This document shows, one piece after another, positions 58,969 to 64,000 of a DNA stretch of 64,000 nucleotides. This stretch comes from Rhynchospora pubera. Lineage: Eukaryota; Streptophyta; Magnoliopsida; Poales; Cyperaceae. Position 1 is the stretch's first letter, and each line of letters begins with the position of its first letter. The notes under the pieces are model-generated. The model was not told the DNA's origin. It did no database searches and saw only the letters and a list, made by a program, of their open reading frames with translations. A program made the translations under genes and the position numbers. The stretch spans positions 2,347,190 to 2,411,189 of the forward strand of contig CM051459.1 in NCBI GenBank assembly GCA_028095005.1. The letters run 5' to 3'.

Positions 58969-59090
58969 CTCAAGTCATGCACCAGATGAAGGAAGGAAGG
59001 AAGCAAGCAAGGAATTCTGGAAATGGAGAGTGGAGGCGATTCAATGGAGAGGAATCGAATGCCAATTAAAGAGAAAAATGGAGTAAAATT
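58969..59090 (-). promoter_or_regulatory. Predicted leader exon with a two-codon uORF
   Basis: Pyrimidine-rich leader sequence on the minus strand ends at the donor. It contains ATGACTTGA (58978-58970), a start codon, one threonine codon and a stop, finishing one base before the exon end. The transcription start is not known; 59090 is an estimate. Confidence 0.5.
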
Positions 59091-59094
59091 AAAA

Positions 59095-60695
59095 TACAAT
59101 ACGAAATCGAGCCTTTCTGCTTTTTATTTTTATTTTTGCTTTTCGGGAGGGATACAGATACAGGCAATAATAAAAATAAAATAAAATAGCGGAGAAAATA
59201 AGAAAGACAACGTTAAATAAAAGACCCATGTGGGTCAATGTAAACCAGATCCGATTTGTTATCGGATCGGGTACGAGTTGGATCCTATCTGGTACCGCTA
59301 GATTTTCAGTGCTGCAAAAATGTACCGTTGGATCATGATAAAATGCTTTAGTTTCTACGGACAGTCTGTTAAAGGAGGTATTGTTTTCCCATTTAGGAAA
59401 TGGATAAAAAAGGAAATAATGAACAGAAATGTATTTTGTGTGTGCGTAAACTGTAGACCGACCAATTATTGAACGGTCGAAACGAATTATAATTTATTCG
59501 ATTTTTATATAATATGTCCATTAGAAAAAGAAATATGTAGTTGAAAAGCATTCCAAAAAAAGTAATATACCCTTAAAAAAGCTTTCCTTGTTAGAAAAAA
59601 AAAACTAAGTTGAATTAAATTTATGAAAAAAATATTTCAATACAATAGAAGGTAGCAAGTTAAAAATCCGACTGAGGTCTTTTGCAGCCATTTAATTTAA
59701 AAATAAATTAGGGAGACTTAATTTCTAATTTATCTTAAAAGGGAAAAAAAATTTCAATATAAGATCATGAATACATACATACATAAATGGACTATAGTAC
59801 TTGACAAAGTAAGATACTAAATCTCAAACTATTTGTACGTTTTGCATGCAAAAGTCTCTTAAGAAATTTTTATATATTATTATTTTTTTTTAGATAAACA
59901 TAATCGTCATGGGTCTCTAAGAGTCTATAATTAAGCATTTAATTTCTGTCGCTGAAATATAATTGAAAATATTGAAAATATAAAAGTGGAAACCAAAATA
60001 TAGCAAACAACATGGGTAGCATACGGCGACATATCTATGTTCATACATATCAAAATAAAAATGATGTTTTGGTAATTTATTTTCAAAAGAAAAGGTTATA
60101 TCTTAAATATTTCAAAATACTCGATAAGTAATTTATTTTTTTTTATTTGTTTTAAATTACACCAAAGTAGATATAAAATATATAAAAACTATAAACAATA
60201 TCTGTAATTTTTTTTAATTATTATATAAATAGTTATAGTAATTGTTGAAAACGTTTGCTGTCAGAATATTAAGTTAAGGGATATTAAGTTATATCAACTT
60301 GTGTAAATGAACATTATCACTAGAGAAGTGAAGGATATTAAGTTAAGGGATTGAATGAAAATAGTTTTATACTTATATTCGTCAAGAATTGTTTCTTTTT
60401 TTTTATTCCACTTATATCCGATAAAAATTGTCTTCATCATATTATATTCAACAAAAATTTGAAAAGACAGACAAAGAATGAATATTGAAAAATTCTAATG
60501 TATAGGAATTTTTTTTTCCCTTCTTAACGTGCACTCAGTCCAAGCTAGTAACCTTCTAAGACATCCACCAAATAAAATTACCAAAGAGACAGTGGTGGCT
60601 AATTCAGTATAGAGTTGCTGATAAATGGTAAAAGAGAGAGGGAATAAGTAAATTTATGGGTTTTCCGTTTTCTCTATTTAAACCAAGTGAACAGA
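59095..60695. other. Intergenic, promoter side of ELM2/SANT gene
   Basis: AT-rich DNA. No TATA box could be assigned for the minus-strand gene and no element boundary was found. Confidence 0.4.
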
Positions 60696-60699
60696 ACGT

Positions 60700-60866
60700 G
60701 GGCCGTTTGGATGGTAGTGGAAATTTGAGAAATTTGAAAATTTTTTTATTCCTAGGCATAAATTTATTATAAACAATTCAAACTCTTCACAAAGTTACAC
60801 ACTTTCCAATAAATTTATGTCTAGGAATAGAAAATTCTCCAAATTCCAAAACGATCAAAACGGCCC
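60700..60866. mobile_element. GTTTGGAT-family MITE (GGGCCGTTTGG ends)
   Basis: The ends GGGCCGTTTGGATGG and, in reverse, GGGCCGTTTTGATCG enclose 167 bases. The core ATAAATTTATTATAAACAAT and ACACTTTCCAATAAATTTAT is intact. The flanking bases do not match. Confidence 0.75.
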
Positions 60867-60960
60867 AAATGATTATTTGCGAAGAGCATAAGAGTTATTA
60901 CGATGACAATTTCGACTAGTGCTATACTTTACGATTTATGAAGTGTATAATATATATATA

Positions 60961-61342
60961 GAGAGTTTTGCTACGGTGAGTCACGTTAAAACCTCTTAGA
61001 CCTGGTACAAAATGACCGATTCAAACCGTCTAATACGATCTCCTTATTGAAATTTTCATGCAGGCCAAATTTTATATTTTTTTCAAAATTTTTTAAGTAT
61101 TTTTTTGAAATTTTAGGAAATTGTTGATCTAATTAGTTCTAAACCGTTCAAAAACAACAGTTTTTAAAAATCCGAAAAAAAAATTTAAAATTTTCAAAAA
61201 AAATATAAAAATTGGTCTGCATGGATATTTCAATAGAAAGATCATGTTGTACGGTTTGGATTGGTCATTTTGAGCCAAATCTAGGAGTTTTTGAATACGA
61301 CTCACGTGAGTCACGACTCACCATAGCAAAACTATCTCTCTC
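60961..61342. mobile_element. Fold-back MITE in TA microsatellite (1 of 3)
   Basis: The ends GAGAGTTTTGCTACGGTGAG and CACCATAGCAAAACTATCTC are inverted repeats. Both arms contain the CAAACCGT and TGCATGNAGATTTCAAT-type motifs of this family. TA tracts flank it. The minus-strand open frame inside is not a gene. Confidence 0.7.
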
Positions 61343-61353
61343 TAAATATATAT

Positions 61354-61760
61354 AGAGTTTTGCTATGGTGAGTTGTCACTCACCAAAGGGTCTGTGAGTC
61401 GCGCTTAAAATTTCAAAATTTAGTTCAAAATGATCAATCCAAAGCGTCTAATATGATCTCCCTATTGAAATCTCCATGTAGACCAAATTTTATATTTTTT
61501 CAAAATTTTTAAGTATTTTTTTGAAATTTTAGAAAATCATTAATCTAATTAGTTCTGAAACGTTCAAAAATAGCAATTTTAAAAAATCTGAAATAAATAC
61601 TTAAAATTTTTAAAAAATATATAAAATTTAGTCTGCATGGAGATTTCAATAGAGAGATCGTATTAGACGGTTTGGATCGATCATTTTGAATTAAATTTCG
61701 AAAATTTGAGCGCGACTCACGGCCCCTTTGGTGAGTTGTAACTCACCATAGCAAAACTCT
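61354..61760. mobile_element. Fold-back MITE in TA microsatellite (2 of 3)
   Basis: The ends AGAGTTTTGCTATGGTGAGT are mirrored almost exactly at the right end, with TA tracts on both sides. The arms are clearly related to its left neighbour, with the same order of inner motifs. Confidence 0.78.
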
Positions 61761-61782
61761 ATATATATATAATTTTATTTTT

Positions 61783-62199
61783 TTACTATACTAAGTAAAC
61801 AAGTATAATATGCACTATAGTGCATAGGTCATTCCGTGCACCGCGGACTTTTTCGGGGGTATTTTTATAAATTGACAAATCTAATTTAACCAATCTAATA
61901 TAAATATTGAAATCTCATAGCAAATCAAATTTTACAATTTTTGAGATTTTATAACTATTTTTTTCAAATTTTTTAAAATATGTTATTTTTGAAATGTTAA
62001 AAGTAGTACAACATTCCAAAAATGACATATTTTAAAAAATTCGAAAAAAATTGTAAAATTTGGTTCGCTTTGAGATTTCAATATGTAGATTAGATTGGTT
62101 AAGTTAGATTTATCAATTTATAAAAATGCCCCCGAAAAAGTCCACGGTGCATGGAATGCCCTATACACTATGGTGCATATTAAACTTTCTCAGTATAAT
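61783..62199. mobile_element. Fold-back MITE (3 of 3)
   Basis: The arms match through TAATATGCAC, GGACTTTTTCGGGGG and AAATTGACAAATCTAA on the left and their reverse complements on the right, meeting near 61990. The ends are less exact than in the neighbours. Confidence 0.7.
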
Positions 62200-64000
62200 G
62201 GACTTTTATTCGGGCTACTTATTTAGTACGCTAATAAAAAATAATTATTTGTATATGTAATCGATAAACTAACGAAAAATTAAATTCATCTATACATGTA
62301 TTATGTATGGATCAAGTAAGCGGCTTTAATCGATACCTTTATTACTGCATACATTTTTTTTTCTACTTAGCAAAATGAAGGAATTGCATCGTGATTGCCG
62401 ATTGATATTCGATTTCAAATTTAATTTTTCCCTTATCGCTTTATTTGCATTTATAAGTTTATTTAACAAATACAAATATTGAAACTAAAACATTTAGAAA
62501 AATCATATTAAATTTTAGGATTTAGGAAGCCCGAACTTTGAATTTCATTTGATACTCATTTCTGATTGAAAAGCAATGATTTGAAATTTCGTTCCGCTAT
62601 GATTCATTTTAATCTGACTTCCTCAAAAAAAAAAAAAAACATTCCTTGACCAAAATTTCATTTTTTTTAATATGGAATTTTATTTCGTTGAAAAATTCTT
62701 GATCAAAATAAATAAATTTAACGTTATTTGGTTGGAATTCTCATATAATTAGATCCAACGAAATTCTATGAAATCAATTAAATTGAAGTGAAATTCCGTA
62801 TAAAAAAAACATTTTGATCAGAACCTAGTCTAATTAAAAGACACAAAACGTATATCAAAACCTACCTAAAGCTCAATAAAGTGTAACATATATAACACAC
62901 GTAAAACTACAAATGTTGCGGGTATTAATCACAAGTAAACCTACTGTCCAAAAGTAAAAGTAGGAAATACCAATTTCTATTATTTGATAAAATAGAAAAT
63001 AATATGTCGACTGAACACATGGAATCAGGGAACAGATGGTTTGAATGTTCGAGAGCTGGACAGATATGTTCAGGTTTTTAAAATAAAATTTTAAAAAAAA
63101 TAAGAAATTTCAAGGGGAAAAGTTGAACAATTTTATGACAAGTTGAGTTGCTCGATAATATGTTAGTATGTTTACTAAGGCTAAATGACATTTTGGGCTT
63201 ATTTCAATGATGTGGCCTTTGCGAGATTGTCCTTAAAGCTGTTCAATGCTTTTGTTTTGTCGTCATGACTCATGATTGACAAATTTGGGCCTGCATCTCT
63301 GTTAGCAATTTATTGATGATGTTGATGTTTTCGTAAAGTGTAAATATAATAATAGATTATTGGTGTTATCATTAAATATTGTTGAAAGTTAATAAACATT
63401 CCACATTGCTGCATGATCCTTGTTTATACACTTTCCAATTTCCAATTTATGCAGGTTTAAGACCTTAGAATTCAAAATTACAGAGAAAGAATCCCAAATT
63501 CCCAATAGAAAAACCTACTCGCAACGTAAATCGCCCACAGGTTGCAAATTTCCTGTAATGGATACCTGAATCGACCCATTTTAGGCCCACAATTGTTCTG
63601 CTACCAGCCCATTACGACCAACTTTTAGTCCAATGCAAGTAGCCTTTAAAGGATAAACGTGGGCTCACTTATGGCGTCATTACAGTTAGTATAGTCCAAA
63701 AATCCTTGGCCCTTGACCCGTCTTTTGGAAGACCGTCCTAAAATCCGGATCGGACCGGCCGTTCGAAGGGCTTTCGATGAACAACAACTTAGAAGAGACG
63801 GATTTTGAAAGGGCCGATTTAAATTTTTTCAAAGAAGGATGTTGAAGGGCCAGATCCGACCTAGTCCTTCTATCATGTGACTATTTGATCATGATGGGAC
63901 GATAGAGATTAAAAAACTATTAAAAAAAATAAATGGTGGCATTATTTTAGAAGGATTAGAAGGGCCGAGTTTTCGAATGACCGGTCTCATGTTTCTAAAA
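62200..64000. other. Intergenic to window end
   Basis: AT-rich DNA. TGACCAAAAT (62647) and its near reverse complement ATTTTGATCA (62811) suggest an old MITE. The last 300 bases have GGACCGG/CCGGTC-type motifs that might be the edge of another hAT-like element outside the window. No gene was recognised. Confidence 0.35.

Noticed and set aside
58868..59086. 72-residue plus-strand open frame
   Set aside because: It is antisense to the predicted leader exon and intron start and has no domain.
1..64000. CRISPR arrays, operons, phage or bacterial genes
   Set aside because: No spaced short repeats, ribosome binding sites or bacterial gene order; genes have plant introns.

Overview
The window is plant nuclear DNA. 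It is AT-rich, and its coding genes carry spliceosomal introns with GT...AG borders. It also holds Ty1-copia, LINE, SINE, hAT, MULE, Helitron-like and MITE sequences typical of flowering plants. I cannot name the species; nothing seen separates monocot from dicot with confidence. No organelle, bacterial or viral genes were recognised.

Three host genes can be supported. (1) 2320-2817 (-): a single-exon NF-YB transcription factor (CCAAT-binding, NF-YB4/5-like, non-LEC1 type). (2) 41430-45345 (+): the beta subunit of translation initiation factor eIF2, nine coding exons and 269 residues. Its zinc finger is intact, and a telo-box plus a TGGGCT site lie just upstream of the ATG. (3) 54715-57560 (-): a 637-residue ELM2/SANT chromatin protein in three coding exons, with a probable non-coding first exon near 58969-59090 that contains a two-codon upstream ORF. 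The genes act separately (transcription, translation initiation, chromatin) and do not form a cluster.

The rest is intergenic DNA built largely from nested transposons. 1-1.4 kb: three fold-back MITEs in TA/GA microsatellites. 6.2-10.3 kb: hAT-like elements, one complete with an exact 8-bp target duplication. 8.8-14 kb: short MITEs with ends like GGGGCCGTTTGG, including one nested in a fold-back element. 16.0-20.4 kb: a dead Ty1-copia element with two LTRs. 20.4-25 kb: a LINE-like tail, a tRNA-derived SINE with a long exact target duplication, tandem and dispersed repeats and a Helitron-type 3' end. 25.3-29.3 kb: a MITE, then a region with a tandem duplication and an exon-like segment that ends in a second Helitron-type 3' hairpin/CTAG. 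30-36 kb: a truncated hAT copy, a SINE-like insertion, a MULE-type fold-back with a 9-bp target duplication, a composite fold-back and a complete non-autonomous hAT. 36.1-38.8 kb: a MULE with long terminal inverted repeats and a broken FAR1-type DNA-binding domain. 39.2-40.8 kb: a hAT-like element holding a tandem array with an exact 104-bp period. 47.3-48.4 kb: a LINE 3' fragment. 49-53.4 kb: a probable LTR-type block. 60.7-62.2 kb: another MITE and three more fold-backs.

No clearly new biological system was found. The most useful leads are a MITE family whose 3-bp target duplications do not follow the usual TTA/TAA rule, the MULE with FAR1 remnant, the Helitron-like termini with possible captured exons, the 104-bp array, and the unusual 5' leader of the ELM2/SANT gene.
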